Of a DNA stretch of 64,000 nucleotides, positions 25,500 to 35,035 are shown piece after piece. The notes under the pieces were generated by a model. That model saw nothing but the letters and a program-made list of their open reading frames with translations, was not told the DNA's origin and ran no database searches. The DNA comes from Virgibacillus halodenitrificans JCM 12304 (GTDB lineage Bacteria > Bacillota > Bacilli > Bacillales > Amphibacillaceae), in contig NZ_BAZS01000013.1 in NCBI RefSeq assembly GCF_001310895.1, positions 1 through 64,000 of the forward strand. The letters run 5' to 3'. Both the position numbers and the translations under genes were made by a program. Each line of letters begins with the position of its first letter. Positions within the stretch are counted from its first letter, which is position 1.

Positions 25500-26986
25500 A
25501 TGAACACAAAAAAAACATTTAAAAATCCCGTACTTTATGTATCCGCAATCATCGTTTTATTGCTTGTTATTATTGGAGCAATTTTGCCAGATAAATTTGG
25601 TTCTGTTGCAAATAAGCTCTTTACATTCACGACCAGTTCATTTGGCTGGTTTTACCTCTTAGCTGTTTTTATCTTTATTATATTTCTTGTTGGTCTAGCA
25701 TTCAGTAAATATGGTAAAGTCCGTTTAGGGCCAGTCAATTCACGGCCAGAATACTCCTTTTTCACCTGGATTGGTATGCTTTTCTCAGCAGGCTTTGGAG
25801 CGGGCCTGGTATTCTGGGGCGTAGCTGAGCCAATGAGTCATTTTTTTGAAACACCATTTCCTTCTATAGAAGCCCAAACCGAAGAAGCTGCAAGAACTGC
25901 AATGGGGTATGCTTTCTTCCATTGGGGGGTAAGCCAGTGGTCAGTCTTTGCTGTGGTTGGCTTGGTTATTGCCTATCTTCAATTTAAAAAAGAGAAAAAA
26001 GGCTTAATTTCTACAGCGATTCAGCCGGTGGTCGGTAAAAATAAAGCATTAGGTGGAACAATAGACTCTTTAGCAGTTATTGCTACAGTAATGGGTGTTG
26101 CTACATCTCTTGGATTAGGAATACTACAAATGAATGGAGGATTAAAGTCTGTTTTTAACCTTCCAAATTCAATCGTGGTACAAGTAGCAATAGCTGGTGT
26201 TATGCTAGTAACTTACCTTTTATCCTCCAGTACAGGTCTTAATAAAGGTATTAAATGGCTAAGTAACTTAAATCTTGGCCTATGCCTTTTGTTGCTGATT
26301 TTCGTATTTTTTGCTGGACCAACTGTATTTATTTTAGATACGTTTGTACTTGGTCTCGGAGATTATTTTACAAACTTTATACAATACAGTCTTCGGCTAA
26401 CCCCATATTCAGAAGATACTTGGTACGTGATTGGACTATATTTTATTGGGCATGGTCTACAGCGTGGTCACCTTTTGTGGGTGCTTTTGTTGCAAGAGTA
26501 TCTAAAGGTAGAACTATACGAGAGTTCGTTTTTGGTGTATTGGTTGTACCTCCGGCAATTGCTTGTTTATGGATTGCTGCATTTGGAGGAACAGCGATTC
26601 ATAGCGATTTATTTAATGGTACTCAGATAGCTGAAGCTGTTAATGGGGATATTGCTGTTGCTTTATTTGAAACGTTTGGGAATCTCCCAATGACAACAAT
26701 ACTCTCTCTCTTGTCTATCTTTTTAATCTTTACATTTTTAGTTACCTCTGCAGATTCAGCTACCTATATCCTGGGAAGTATGACCTCCAGAGGAAGCTTG
26801 AATCCAGCTTTAATAGTAAAAATTATCTGGGGTGTGCTAATAACAGCTATTGCTGTAGTATTACTGCTTGCAGGTGGGTTAAATGCTTTGCAGACAGCCT
26901 CATTAATTTCAGCGTTGCCATTTACTATTATTTTGTTAATTATAGTTGTTTCATTTTTAAAAATGATTAAGAAAGATATAAAGTAG
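25500..26986 (+). pseudogene. BCCT (betaine/choline/carnitine) transporter, frameshifted
   Basis: Two frames together form a complete BCCT carrier of about 495 residues (OpuD-like), which imports glycine betaine or similar osmoprotectants with sodium. The first frame has the N-terminal helices with TWIGMLFSAGFGAGLVFWGVAEP and the helix with GVATSLGLGILQM. It leaves the family sequence after EDTWYV. The second frame resumes with DWTIFYWAWSTAWSPFVG and carries ARVSKGRTIREFV and TSADSATYILGSM to the end. The change needs one missing base at about 26424-26429. Start ATG 25500 follows GGAAAGGA. Whether the gene is really broken depends on confirming that base. Confidence 0.85.
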
Positions 26987-27089
26987 CAAATGACAAAAAG
27001 AAATAGATTTAGTTCCTGGTGAATTGGTAAATCGCGCAATTTAATAAGCTAAAATTTCATTTTTAACTACATTATTCTTTTGTTCGTAT

Positions 27090-27115
27090 GTTTAAGGAAA
27101 GTTAATAAAGGTTAA
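27090..27115 (+). promoter_or_regulatory. Possible sigma-B-like promoter for the aeRF1-type gene
   Basis: GTTTAA (27090-27095), a 14-bp spacer and GGTTAA (27110-27115) match the sigma-B consensus with one mismatch in the -10. It lies 40 bp upstream of the start codon. Confidence 0.35.
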
Positions 27116-27154
27116 ATATTATTAACTATAGAAAACAAAGGAGTGCCTGAGCAT

Positions 27155-27960
27155 ATGGATTTAACAAAAGAAATTAAAGAATTGGAAAATATAAGAAGAA
27201 GTGATTCAAATAAGGTTTTTACGATGTACTTAAATACAGATCCCTCTGATCCTGAACAGCAAGGTGGAGAGTGGAAAATCCATTACAAAAATGGCATGCG
27301 TAATTTCGAAAGCTATTTAAAAGAGGATGAAGATAAAGAAGAACTTAAAAACTTTCAATTAGTTAAACAGAAAGTGGATAAATTTATAAAAGGAAATGAA
27401 CAGAAATTCCTCCGCGGAGTAGTTATTATAGCTACTGCTGATGAGGAAGTATGGTTTGCAGACCGTGTTCAAATGCGTTTGAAGACAGAGTTTTTCTGGC
27501 AGGAAACTCCTGAGCTAGGGCAAATTAAAAAATTGGAAGAAAGTTATCCTAAAACAGGAATTGTACTGGTTCAACAAAATGAAGTAAAGGTTATAGAATC
27601 ATATCTCAATGAAATTGAAGAAATTTATTCATACGAACTAAACATGGATACGGATGATTGGAGACAAAAAGTAGGTCCACGAAAAGCAAATGCTTCTTCA
27701 TGGCGCCAGGAGCTACAAACGCACAAAAAGATAATTTCGCAGCTAGATATGAAGCAAATAAGCAGCGTTGGTACAAAAAAATTGCTCCAAAATTAGACAA
27801 AGCTGCTAAGGATAAAGAGTGGGAGAAGATAGTGATTGTAGGAGAGTCGGATCCTTCTCAAGAATTAAAGCAACAAATGAATAAACAAGTAGACGAAGTA
27901 ATTCAAAAGAATATGCTTGATCATGAAGAATCAAAAGTTCTTGCAGAAGTATTCGGATAA
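27155..27960 (+). pseudogene. VLRF1/aeRF1-type release-factor-like protein, frameshifted
   Basis: Two frames join into one protein of about 269 residues like the bacterial aeRF1-type (VLRF1) family, relatives of the archaeo-eukaryotic release factor domain. The first frame has TMYLNTDPSDPEQQGGEWKI and RGVVIIATADEEVWF and loses the family sequence after KANASS. The second resumes at APGATNAQKDNF and continues ARYEANKQRWYKKIAP to the stop at 27960. One base is missing near 27700-27706. AAAGGAG precedes ATG 27155. Family assignment is from recalled motifs and is moderately sure. Confidence 0.72.
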
Positions 27961-27961
27961 G

Positions 27962-27997
27962 TAAAAAACAGCTTGGATATCCAAGCTGTTTTTTACT
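27962..27997. terminator. Bidirectional terminator
   Basis: A near-perfect palindrome AAAAAACAGCTTGGA / TCCAAGCTGTTTTTT lies between the convergent aeRF1-type gene and the minus-strand fluoride-channel gene. Confidence 0.9.
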
Positions 27998-28008
27998 GCG
28001 GTATAAAC

Positions 28009-28344
28009 TTAAAAAATGTAATAAACTGCTAGTAAAGGTATAGTTAATGAAAAAAAGATATAGATCGTTGCTTTGCCAAACTCTTTTTGTAAAATATAAT
28101 TAAGCGTCTCATTCCCGAACGTAGAGAAAGTAGTATAGGCCCCACAGAACCCGATGCCTAAAAATAGCCATACCAATTCACCAATTACCTCATTATAATG
28201 CCACTTATACAGGAAGGCAAGCAGGATTGCCCCAGATAGGTTTGCGATCCATGTGCCAATTGTATGTTTATTAAATAAGATAGAAATAGAAAACCGACAA
28301 ATAGAGCCTAAGAAGCCTCCAGCAGCAACACAAAGTATACTCAT
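28009..28344 (-). CDS. crcB: Fluoride channel CrcB/FluC (second copy)
   Basis: The 111-residue membrane protein has four hydrophobic segments and the Fluc pattern: GGFLGSICRFSIS, TWIANLSGAILLAF and GFCGAYTTFSTFGNET. Fluc proteins are dimeric fluoride exporters; Bacillaceae often carry two adjacent genes that may form a heterodimer. Its start overlaps the end of the preceding crcB by 4 bp. It is the last gene of the minus-strand zinc operon. Confidence 0.9.
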   Translation of the reverse strand: MSILCVAAGGFLGSICRFSISILFNKHTIGTWIANLSGAILLAFLYKWHYNEVIGELVWLFLGIGFCGAYTTFSTFGNETLNYILQKEFGKATIYIFFSLTIPLLAVYYIF

Positions 28345-28736
28345 GTAGCAACCTTCCTTCGATTAGCTAATTTAAAACCGGCATAACAGCAGAGTAAGCC
28401 GCCTACCAAACTGCTCACAATATACAAGAAGGTTGTAGTTGACGAGTTTAGATTAGCCGCTTCCACCACGAAAGTCGAATATGTGGTAAAGGAACCAAGA
28501 ACCCCTGTTGTTAAGCCTGTCATTAGATCAGGAGAGAGTAAATTTCTTCTATTTCCAATGTTTAATAAGAAACTTAATAAAAAACACCCTAACAGATTGA
28601 CAGTAAGGGTAGATAAAGGAAAACCAGGTGAAATAAGTATTAGAGAAATGAAGTACCTTAATGTGGATCCAATCATTCCTCCAATTCCAATTATCAAAAG
28701 TAGATTAATGCTTATGCGGGTTTGCATAGTGGACAC
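28341..28736 (-). CDS. crcB: Fluoride channel CrcB/FluC (first copy)
   Basis: The 131-residue protein has four membrane segments with GGMIGSTLRYFIS, TLTVNLLGCFLLSFL and GVLGSFTTYSTFVVE, the CrcB hallmarks. The start may be GTG 28736 or ATG 28727; either overlaps or abuts the end of zur (28712), so it is probably co-transcribed with the zinc genes. No fluoride riboswitch is visible ahead of it. Confidence 0.88.
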   Translation of the reverse strand: MSTMQTRISINLLLIIGIGGMIGSTLRYFISLILISPGFPLSTLTVNLLGCFLLSFLLNIGNRRNLLSPDLMTGLTTGVLGSFTTYSTFVVEAANLNSSTTTFLYIVSSLVGGLLCCYAGFKLANRRKVAT

Positions 28737-29125
28737 AATCCATAGATTTCAAATTTATGGTCTTCAATTTCGTAATTTGCTAATGCTTGCTTTACTTCAC
28801 CCATAGGACATACATCTATTTCTTTAGTTTTTCCACAATCTTTACATATAAAGTGGTGATGATGATGATGTGTACACGTGAAACGGAATTGCTTTTCACC
28901 GTTAAGCTCTGTTGCTTCCAAAATACCTATCTTTGTATACAAATGTAAGTTTCTGTAAATGGTATCAAAACTAATGCCCTTATAACGTTTTTCAAGCTTT
29001 TGTATTAAGTCCTTTGCTGTCCGATACCCATCTGCTTGTTGAAAAAACTCTAAAATTTCTCTTCTTTTACCCGTAGCTTTATATCCATGCTCCTTTAATC
29101 GTTTCATTGCATCATTAATATCCAT
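28712..29125 (-). CDS. zur: Zinc uptake regulator Zur (Fur family)
   Basis: The 137-residue protein has a winged helix-turn-helix N-terminus (ATGKRREILEFF, GISFDTIYRNLHLYTKIGI), a run of six histidines followed by FICKDCGK, and a C-terminal CPLCK, so both structural CxxC pairs are present. Its place at the end of the znu genes and the Zur-type boxes upstream of znuA identify it as the zinc-sensing member. It overlaps znuB by 11 bp. It should repress znuACB, and therefore itself, when zinc is sufficient. Confidence 0.9.
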   Translation of the reverse strand: MDINDAMKRLKEHGYKATGKRREILEFFQQADGYRTAKDLIQKLEKRYKGISFDTIYRNLHLYTKIGILEATELNGEKQFRFTCTHHHHHHFICKDCGKTKEIDVCPMGEVKQALANYEIEDHKFEIYGLCPLCKPA

Positions 29126-29978
29126 TTATGTTCACCTGCTTTCTGATCCTGTTAATTTTAAATTTCTTAATTCCGATGGATAGCAGTAGTATAACAATTG
29201 ATATTACAACAATAGTACCTCCAGGTGGGATGCTGAAGTAATAGCCTGATATTAACCCCATAATAACAGCTAATTCACCAAAAGCAATAGACAAAAACAT
29301 CATTTGTTTAAAGCCTTTAGCTAATCGCATGCTGGCTGCTACCGGTAAAGTCATTAGTGCAGAAACGAGCAACACACCGACAATACGAATAGATGCGGCT
29401 ATAACAAGTGCGGTTAATATAATAAAAAGAAAATGAATTGGTTTTGAATGAATACCTGAGATTTTCGCATGTTCTTCATCAAATGAAAGAGTAAATAACT
29501 CCTTGTAAAATAGGCCAACCAATAAAAGGACAATGACACTAATTGTCAGGATAGAGTACAAGTCTTTTACGCTCACTGCAGATACAGAACCAAAGAGATA
29601 ATTAAATAGATCTGTATTAAAACCGTTTGCAAGTGAAATGAAAATGACACTTAGCCCAACCCCGCCAGACAGTATAATCGGGATCGCAAGCTCCTGATAA
29701 GCCTTATAAACCCCGCGCAGCTTTTCAATGAAAATAGAACCAATCACGGAGAACGCCATTCCACTATAAATAGGTGTAATAAAGGTTATGGCGAATTTTT
29801 TTTCAATAAATAAACCAAATGCTATCCCAGCTAGAGTAACGTGAGAGAGCGCGTCGGCTATTAAAGACAGCCGCCTTACAACAACAAAAGTTCCAAGTAA
29901 GGGGGCGATGATTCCAATTAGTAAACCGGTCAAAAATGTATTTCTCAAAAAGTCATATTCTAAAAAATCTGCTAACAT
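29115..29978 (-). CDS. znuB: Zinc ABC transporter permease ZnuB
   Basis: The 287-residue protein has eight or so hydrophobic helices and the ABC-3 permease signatures (LLGTFVVVRRLSLIADALSHVTLAGIAFG, RIVGVLLVSALMTLPVAAS). It forms the membrane channel for zinc with ZnuC and ZnuA encoded just upstream on the same strand. Confidence 0.92.
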   Translation of the reverse strand: MLADFLEYDFLRNTFLTGLLIGIIAPLLGTFVVVRRLSLIADALSHVTLAGIAFGLFIEKKFAITFITPIYSGMAFSVIGSIFIEKLRGVYKAYQELAIPIILSGGVGLSVIFISLANGFNTDLFNYLFGSVSAVSVKDLYSILTISVIVLLLVGLFYKELFTLSFDEEHAKISGIHSKPIHFLFIILTALVIAASIRIVGVLLVSALMTLPVAASMRLAKGFKQMMFLSIAFGELAVIMGLISGYYFSIPPGGTIVVISIVILLLSIGIKKFKINRIRKQVNINGY

Positions 29979-29994
29979 TTAGCTTCCTCCAACT

Positions 29995-30750
29995 TTAATG
30001 ATCATGTACAACTATATTTACAGGATGTCCATAAATAGTTGATAAATCTTTTTCCGACAAGGACGTATACGTTTGTGGGTCTCCATGAAAATGCAAGGTT
30101 CTATTTAAACATACAATATCAGTAGCATGTTCCGTCATTGTCCCGGTATCATGTGTGACCAATAATAAAGTTATATTTTGTTCTCTGTTTAAACGATGAA
30201 GTAATTCATAAAAACGCTTTACGTTTTCTGCATCAACCCCAACTGTAGGCTCGTCCAAGATCAATAATTCTGGTTCATTAACAAGGGATCTTGCAATAAA
30301 AATCCGCTGCTGCTGACCTCCTGAAAGGTTACCGATATTTTGGTAAGCAAATTCCAGCATACCTACCTGTTCAATGGCTTCAAGTATCTTTTGTTTATGC
30401 TTTGCTTTAAAAAATTTTAAGTAACCAATTTTTGCTGTTAATCCCATTGAAACAACTTCAAATACTGTTGCTGGGAAGCCTTTGTTAAATGCATTTGCTT
30501 TTTGTGAAACAAAGCCAATTTTGTTCCAGTCTCGGAATGTATCTATATTTTTACCTAATAGCTGAATATTTCCACTATCCGGTCTTATTAATCCTAATAT
30601 AATTTTAATTAAAGTTGTTTTACCTCCACCATTTGGTCCCACTAAACCCATGAAAGAGCCCTTGGGTATTTCAAGGTTTACATTTTCCAATACATTTTTC
30701 CGCTCATATGCATAACTAATATTATTCATACTAACAACCGTTTCTGTCAT
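29995..30750 (-). CDS. znuC: Zinc ABC transporter ATP-binding protein ZnuC
   Basis: The 251-residue ATPase has Walker A GPNGGGKTT, ABC signature LSGGQQQR, Walker B LLILDEPTVGVD and the switch histidine in LVTHD. It energises zinc import through ZnuB. It lies 16 bp upstream of znuB and downstream of znuA. Confidence 0.92.
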   Translation of the reverse strand: MTETVVSMNNISYAYERKNVLENVNLEIPKGSFMGLVGPNGGGKTTLIKIILGLIRPDSGNIQLLGKNIDTFRDWNKIGFVSQKANAFNKGFPATVFEVVSMGLTAKIGYLKFFKAKHKQKILEAIEQVGMLEFAYQNIGNLSGGQQQRIFIARSLVNEPELLILDEPTVGVDAENVKRFYELLHRLNREQNITLLLVTHDTGTMTEHATDIVCLNRTLHFHGDPQTYTSLSEKDLSTIYGHPVNIVVHDH

Positions 30751-30766
30751 ATCTAACCCTCTATTC

Positions 30767-31693
30767 TTACTTTGTAATCTGATTAAGTACTTTCAAATTT
30801 TGCTTCATAATTGTTAAATAGTTTTCGTCATTTTTAATATCAGTATCTGTTAATACAGCTAAATTATGAATGGTAACAGCTTCAGCTCCAAGCTGCTTTT
30901 GAATAATTTCAGTTACCCTGTTCGATGAATTTTGTTCAAAAACAATATAGTTAATATCAAATTTTTTTGCTTGGTCAATAATCTGTGTTAATTCTTTTTG
31001 GGATGGTTCATCATTTGAAGATAAACCATTTATTGCAATCTGTTTAATCCCATAGCGATCTTCCCAGTAAGAATAAGCAGCATGAGATACCATGATTTGT
31101 TTATCCTGCTTGTTTTCCAGCTTTTCTGTATAGAGTTTATCCAATTCCATTAATTCCTGTTTTAACGTGTTGAAATTTTCGGTGAAGTATTTTTCCGAGC
31201 TCGGTTGTAATTTGATTAATTCATCTTTAATTAGTTCAGTCATCTTGATCATTCTCTGTGGGTCAAGCCATATGTGAGGGTTGTGGTCACCATGGTGATG
31301 CCCATCGTCATGTGTGTGCTCTTGTCTTTGCTCTGTGTGGAATAACTCTTCATGATTACCAAGCTCTACTAATTCAACCTCTTGTTTTGCAAGAGCATCT
31401 GCAGCTTTTTCAGCAAATGCCTCCATGCCTGCACCTAAAAAAATAAATGCATTACTTTCAGCTAGGCTTGTCATTGTCTTGGAGGTAGGTTCATAGGTAT
31501 GTGCGTCTACCCCTGGAGGGTAAATTGTATTTGTATTCACACGATCTCCGCCAATTTGTTCAATTGCAAATTGGATAGGATAAATGGAAGCATAAATAGT
31601 TAACTGATCATCTGCATTCTCTTTTTGCTGGGAACATGCCACTGTCCCTATGCTTAATAAGATAATAATTATTGCTAAGAAAAATTGTTTCAT
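30767..31693 (-). CDS. znuA: Zinc-binding lipoprotein ZnuA
   Basis: This protein of about 308 residues has a lipoprotein signal (MKQFFLAIIIILLSIGTVAC, lipobox ending at the Cys). It then has the cluster A-I metal-binding fold and a His/Asp-rich loop (HTHDDGHHHGDHNPHIW) typical of zinc-binding members. I start it at ATG 31693, with GGAAGG correctly spaced, rather than at 31741. It captures zinc outside the membrane for ZnuBC. Confidence 0.92.
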   Translation of the reverse strand: MKQFFLAIIIILLSIGTVACSQQKENADDQLTIYASIYPIQFAIEQIGGDRVNTNTIYPPGVDAHTYEPTSKTMTSLAESNAFIFLGAGMEAFAEKAADALAKQEVELVELGNHEELFHTEQRQEHTHDDGHHHGDHNPHIWLDPQRMIKMTELIKDELIKLQPSSEKYFTENFNTLKQELMELDKLYTEKLENKQDKQIMVSHAAYSYWEDRYGIKQIAINGLSSNDEPSQKELTQIIDQAKKFDINYIVFEQNSSNRVTEIIQKQLGAEAVTIHNLAVLTDTDIKNDENYLTIMKQNLKVLNQITK

Positions 31694-31810
31694 TGTTTGA
31701 TTCCTTCCATTCTCTGTTTTGTACTTGAATAGCTCGTTCAATTATTACTTACAAAGTCAAAAAAGCTACATTATTAAAGACCTCAGTTTAAGTTTCTTTA
31801 ATTATAATAC

Positions 31811-31847
31811 CGTAATGGTTACGCTTTGTAAACAGTAATGATTACGT
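31811..31847 (-). promoter_or_regulatory. Two Zur boxes upstream of znuA
   Basis: CGTAATGGTTACG (31811-31823) and AGTAATGATTACGT (31834-31847) match the core of the Bacillus Zur box, TCGTAATNATTACGA, and are 24 bp apart. The second has an uninterrupted GTAATGATTAC. They lie 120-150 bp upstream of znuA, where they should mediate zinc repression. Confidence 0.75.
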
Positions 31848-31906
31848 ATGAGAACAGAAAACAACCTAGTGATTCATACAAAATAAAATTAGTAAAGCTA
31901 AAATAT

Positions 31907-31937
31907 TGACAATAAATACTATAGGGGGGTATTGTAT
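31907..31937 (+). promoter_or_regulatory. CsoR-type operator and promoter of the copper genes
   Basis: TTGACA (31907-31912) is followed by ATACTATAGGGGGGTAT (31916-31932), a G-tract dyad with TAC/GTA ends like known CsoR operators, overlapping the spacer and the probable -10 region near 31930-31937. Copper-bound CsoR would leave the site and open the promoter. Confidence 0.65.
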
Positions 31938-31946
31938 AGTTAAGAT

Positions 31947-32267
31947 ATGAAAGGATGTGTAACATTGGATAATAATTTATATGAACATCCCATTCGACCA
32001 AGGTCTGAAGATGAAAAATCTGCAGTCATTAATCGCCTGAAAAGAATAGAGGGGCAGGTGCGGGGAATTCAAAAGATGATCGAAGAAGACCGGTATTGTA
32101 TTGATGTACTCGTCCAAATCAATGCTATTCAAGCAGCGCTTAAAAAAGTAGGTTTTTCAATAACAGAACGGCATACAAAACACTGTGTGAGTCATGCTAT
32201 TAAAGAGGGAGAAGGAAATGAAGCAATTGAAGAATTAATGGAGGTCCTAAAGCATTTCTCCAAGTAG
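31947..32267 (+). CDS. csoR: Copper-sensing repressor CsoR
   Basis: The all-helical protein of 100-106 residues has the CsoR signatures [29 protein letters not shown] and ITERHTKHC. The copper-binding Cys-His-Cys set is visible (Cys in RYCIDV, His and Cys in RHTKHC). The start may be ATG 31947 or, better spaced from GGATG, TTG 31965. It leads the operon csoR-copA-copZ and represses it until Cu(I) binds. Confidence 0.92.
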   Translation: MKGCVTLDNNLYEHPIRPRSEDEKSAVINRLKRIEGQVRGIQKMIEEDRYCIDVLVQINAIQAALKKVGFSITERHTKHCVSHAIKEGEGNEAIEELMEVLKHFSK

Positions 32268-32280
32268 GGAGGTTAACAAA

Positions 32281-34671
32281 ATGGATAATAAAACGCAAAC
32301 AAGTGTCGGTGTGACGGGAATGACATGTGCTGCGTGTTCATCGCGAATAGAAAAGGTACTTAATAAAATGGATGGCGTGGAAGCTAATGTCAACCTATCT
32401 ACGGAAAAGGCTAATGTACAATATGATCCTGCTAAGGTAAAAATGGGTGATATTACTTCAAGAATTGAAAAACTTGGTTACGGAGTAGAAATGAAGAAAT
32501 CCGATTTCCATGTAAGGGGAATGACATGTGCTGCATGCTCCTCGAGAATAGAAAAAGTATTAAATAAACAGGAAGGTATTAAACAGGCAAATGTAAATCT
32601 TACTACCGAAAATGCTTCTGTAGAGTATAATCCCGCCATTTATAAAGAAGAGGATATCATTAAGCAGATTCAAAAGTTGGGGTATGATGCTAAGGTAAAA
32701 GTAAATAACCAAGAGAAAAAAACAGAAAAAGGAAAGCAAATAAAAAGAATGAAAGTTAAGCTGGTTATTTCTGCATTATTATCTCTTCCATTATTACTAA
32801 CCATGTTTGACCATTTGTTGGGTTTATCTCTTCCGGCTATATTGATGAATCCTTGGTTCCAGCTCGTTTTGGCAGCGCCAATTCAATTTATTATCGGGTG
32901 GCAATTCTATGTTGGAGCATATAAAAATTTACGTAACCGTAGTGCTAATATGGATGTATTAGTTGCATTAGGTACAAGTGCTGCTTTCTTCTATAGTTTA
33001 TATGAAGCATTTAAATCGGGATACATTTCAGGATATGAACCACATTTGTATTTTGAAACGAGTGCCATTTTAATCACCCTTATTCTATTCGGTAAATATT
33101 TGGAAACGAACGCAAAGTCCAAAACAACTACTGCTATATCAAAGCTCTTGAATCTCCAAGCAAAGCAGGCAAGACTTATAGAAGAAGGTACGGAGAAGAT
33201 GATACCTATAGAAGAAGTACGTGTGGGGGATGTTATTCGTGTGAAGCCTGGTGAAAAAATACCTGTAGACGGTATTGTATTGAGAGGGAGAACTTCTGTA
33301 GATGAATCTATGATCACTGGAGAATCTATTCCAATTGAAAAAGATGCTCAATCTGCAGTTATCGGGGCTACAATGAATAAGAACGGATCAATTGACATGG
33401 AAGCAACAAAGGTAGGGCAAGATACTGCATTAGCTTCTATTGTTAAGGCGGTGGAAGATGCTCAAGGTTCAAAAGCACCAATCCAAAGGTTAGCAGATGT
33501 TATTTCTGGTTACTTTGTTCCAATAGTGGTTGGGATTGCCATTTTAACATTTTTAGCTTGGTTTATTTTTGTAGATGCTGGTAATTTTGAATCATCATTA
33601 GTTGCTGCAATTGCCGTGCTTGTAATTGCTTGTCCTTGCGCGCTGGGTCTGGCTACCCCAACTTCAATTATGGTAGGTACCGGTAAGGCTGCGGAGAATG
33701 GCATTTTGTTTAAGGGGGGCGAGCATCTTGAGCGTACACATCAACTAAATGCGATTATTTTCGATAAAACCGGAACCATAACAAAAGGAAGGCCAGAAGT
33801 AACTGATTTTACTGGCACACATGAGACACTGCAACTGTTAGCAAGTGCAGAAAATAATTCGGAGCACCCGTTGGCAGATGCTATTGTAGCATATGCTTTG
33901 GAAGAGGAAATACATTTAGAGGATCCTGATGAATTTCGTGCTGTACCTGGTCATGGTATTGAAGCGCAAATTGGAGAGAACAATATTATTGTAGGTACTA
34001 GAATGTTAATGATAAATCATCAAATTGATATTTCTAATGTAGAAGATCAAGTAAGGGCATATGAAGCTGCAGGTAAAACAGCGATGTTTATAGCTGTAAA
34101 TAATCACTATTCCGGCCTGATAGCTGTTGCTGATACTGTAAAAGAAACTGCAAAAGAGGCAATTAATCAATTAGTTGATCAAAATATAGAAGTATATATG
34201 CTTACAGGAGATAATACACGTACAGCGGAAGCAATTGCACTTCAAGTCGGCATAAAAAAAGAAAATGTAATTGCAGAGGTTTTACCACAAGAAAAATCGG
34301 ATAAAGTAAAAGACATCCAACTTCAAGGCAAAAAAGTAGCTATGGTCGGTGACGGTATTAATGACGCACCAGCTTTAGCCATTGCTGATATTGGTATTGC
34401 TATTGGAACAGGGACTGAAGTTGCAATTGAAGCAGCAGATGTTACCATTCTAAGGGGAGAACTTTTGCTTATTCCTAAAGCAATAAAACTAAGCCATAAA
34501 ACAATTAAAAATATACGTCAAAACTTATTCTGGGCGTTAGCTTATAATAGCGCCGGAATCCCTATTGCTGCTGCAGGTTTCCTAGCACCATGGGTTGCCG
34601 GAGCTGCTATGGCTTTTAGTTCTGTAAGTGTTGTGTCCAACTCACTTCGGTTGAAGCGAGTTAAGATATAA
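32281..34671 (+). CDS. copA: Copper-exporting P-type ATPase CopA
   Basis: The 796-residue P1B ATPase has two N-terminal heavy-metal domains (each [17 protein letters not shown]). It also has the actuator motif TGES, the membrane metal site CPC in [11 protein letters not shown], the phosphorylation site DKTGT and the hinge [10 protein letters not shown]. It exports Cu(I). It sits 13 bp after csoR and before copZ. Confidence 0.95.
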   Translation: MDNKTQTSVGVTGMTCAACSSRIEKVLNKMDGVEANVNLSTEKANVQYDPAKVKMGDITSRIEKLGYGVEMKKSDFHVRGMTCAACSSRIEKVLNKQEGIKQANVNLTTENASVEYNPAIYKEEDIIKQIQKLGYDAKVKVNNQEKKTEKGKQIKRMKVKLVISALLSLPLLLTMFDHLLGLSLPAILMNPWFQLVLAAPIQFIIGWQFYVGAYKNLRNRSANMDVLVALGTSAAFFYSLYEAFKSGYISGYEPHLYFETSAILITLILFGKYLETNAKSKTTTAISKLLNLQAKQARLIEEGTEKMIPIEEVRVGDVIRVKPGEKIPVDGIVLRGRTSVDESMITGESIPIEKDAQSAVIGATMNKNGSIDMEATKVGQDTALASIVKAVEDAQGSKAPIQRLADVISGYFVPIVVGIAILTFLAWFIFVDAGNFESSLVAAIAVLVIACPCALGLATPTSIMVGTGKAAENGILFKGGEHLERTHQLNAIIFDKTGTITKGRPEVTDFTGTHETLQLLASAENNSEHPLADAIVAYALEEEIHLEDPDEFRAVPGHGIEAQIGENNIIVGTRMLMINHQIDISNVEDQVRAYEAAGKTAMFIAVNNHYSGLIAVADTVKETAKEAINQLVDQNIEVYMLTGDNTRTAEAIALQVGIKKENVIAEVLPQEKSDKVKDIQLQGKKVAMVGDGINDAPALAIADIGIAIGTGTEVAIEAADVTILRGELLLIPKAIKLSHKTIKNIRQNLFWALAYNSAGIPIAAAGFLAPWVAGAAMAFSSVSVVSNSLRLKRVKI

Positions 34672-34698
34672 AAAAATTATTCGAAAGGGGTTCAAATC

Positions 34699-34905
34699 AT
34701 GCAAACAACATTAGATGTAAGAGGTATGACATGTGGACATTGTGAGCAAGCTGTCAAAAATGCTTTGGAAGAATTATCTGGAGTAACTGGTGTGGAAGTA
34801 CACCTTAATACTGGAAAAGTAGATGTTACGTATGATAATGCGCAAGTAACGATTGCTAAAATGCGTGAAGCTATAGAAGAGCAAGGGTATGACGTAGTAG
34901 TATAA
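34699..34905 (+). CDS. copZ: Copper chaperone CopZ
   Basis: The 68-residue protein is a single heavy-metal domain with the metal motif GMTCGHCEQAV. It carries Cu(I) to CopA. ATG 34699 follows GAAAGGGG. It ends the copper operon. Confidence 0.94.
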   Translation: MQTTLDVRGMTCGHCEQAVKNALEELSGVTGVEVHLNTGKVDVTYDNAQVTIAKMREAIEEQGYDVVV

Positions 34906-34943
34906 AAATAACTGGTTTCCGAGTGCGGAAACCAGTTTTCCAT
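34905..34943 (+). terminator. Terminator after copZ
   Basis: The stem AACTGGTTTCC / GGAAACCAGTT is followed by TTCCATTTATTTT. Confidence 0.8.
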
Positions 34944-35035
34944 TTATTTTAATAAAAAGATATTTATTTTCAGAAAAAAATGCTAGAATAATAGTTAATA
35001 AATGTACTATATTTTTTATTTGGGGGTAAGATAGC

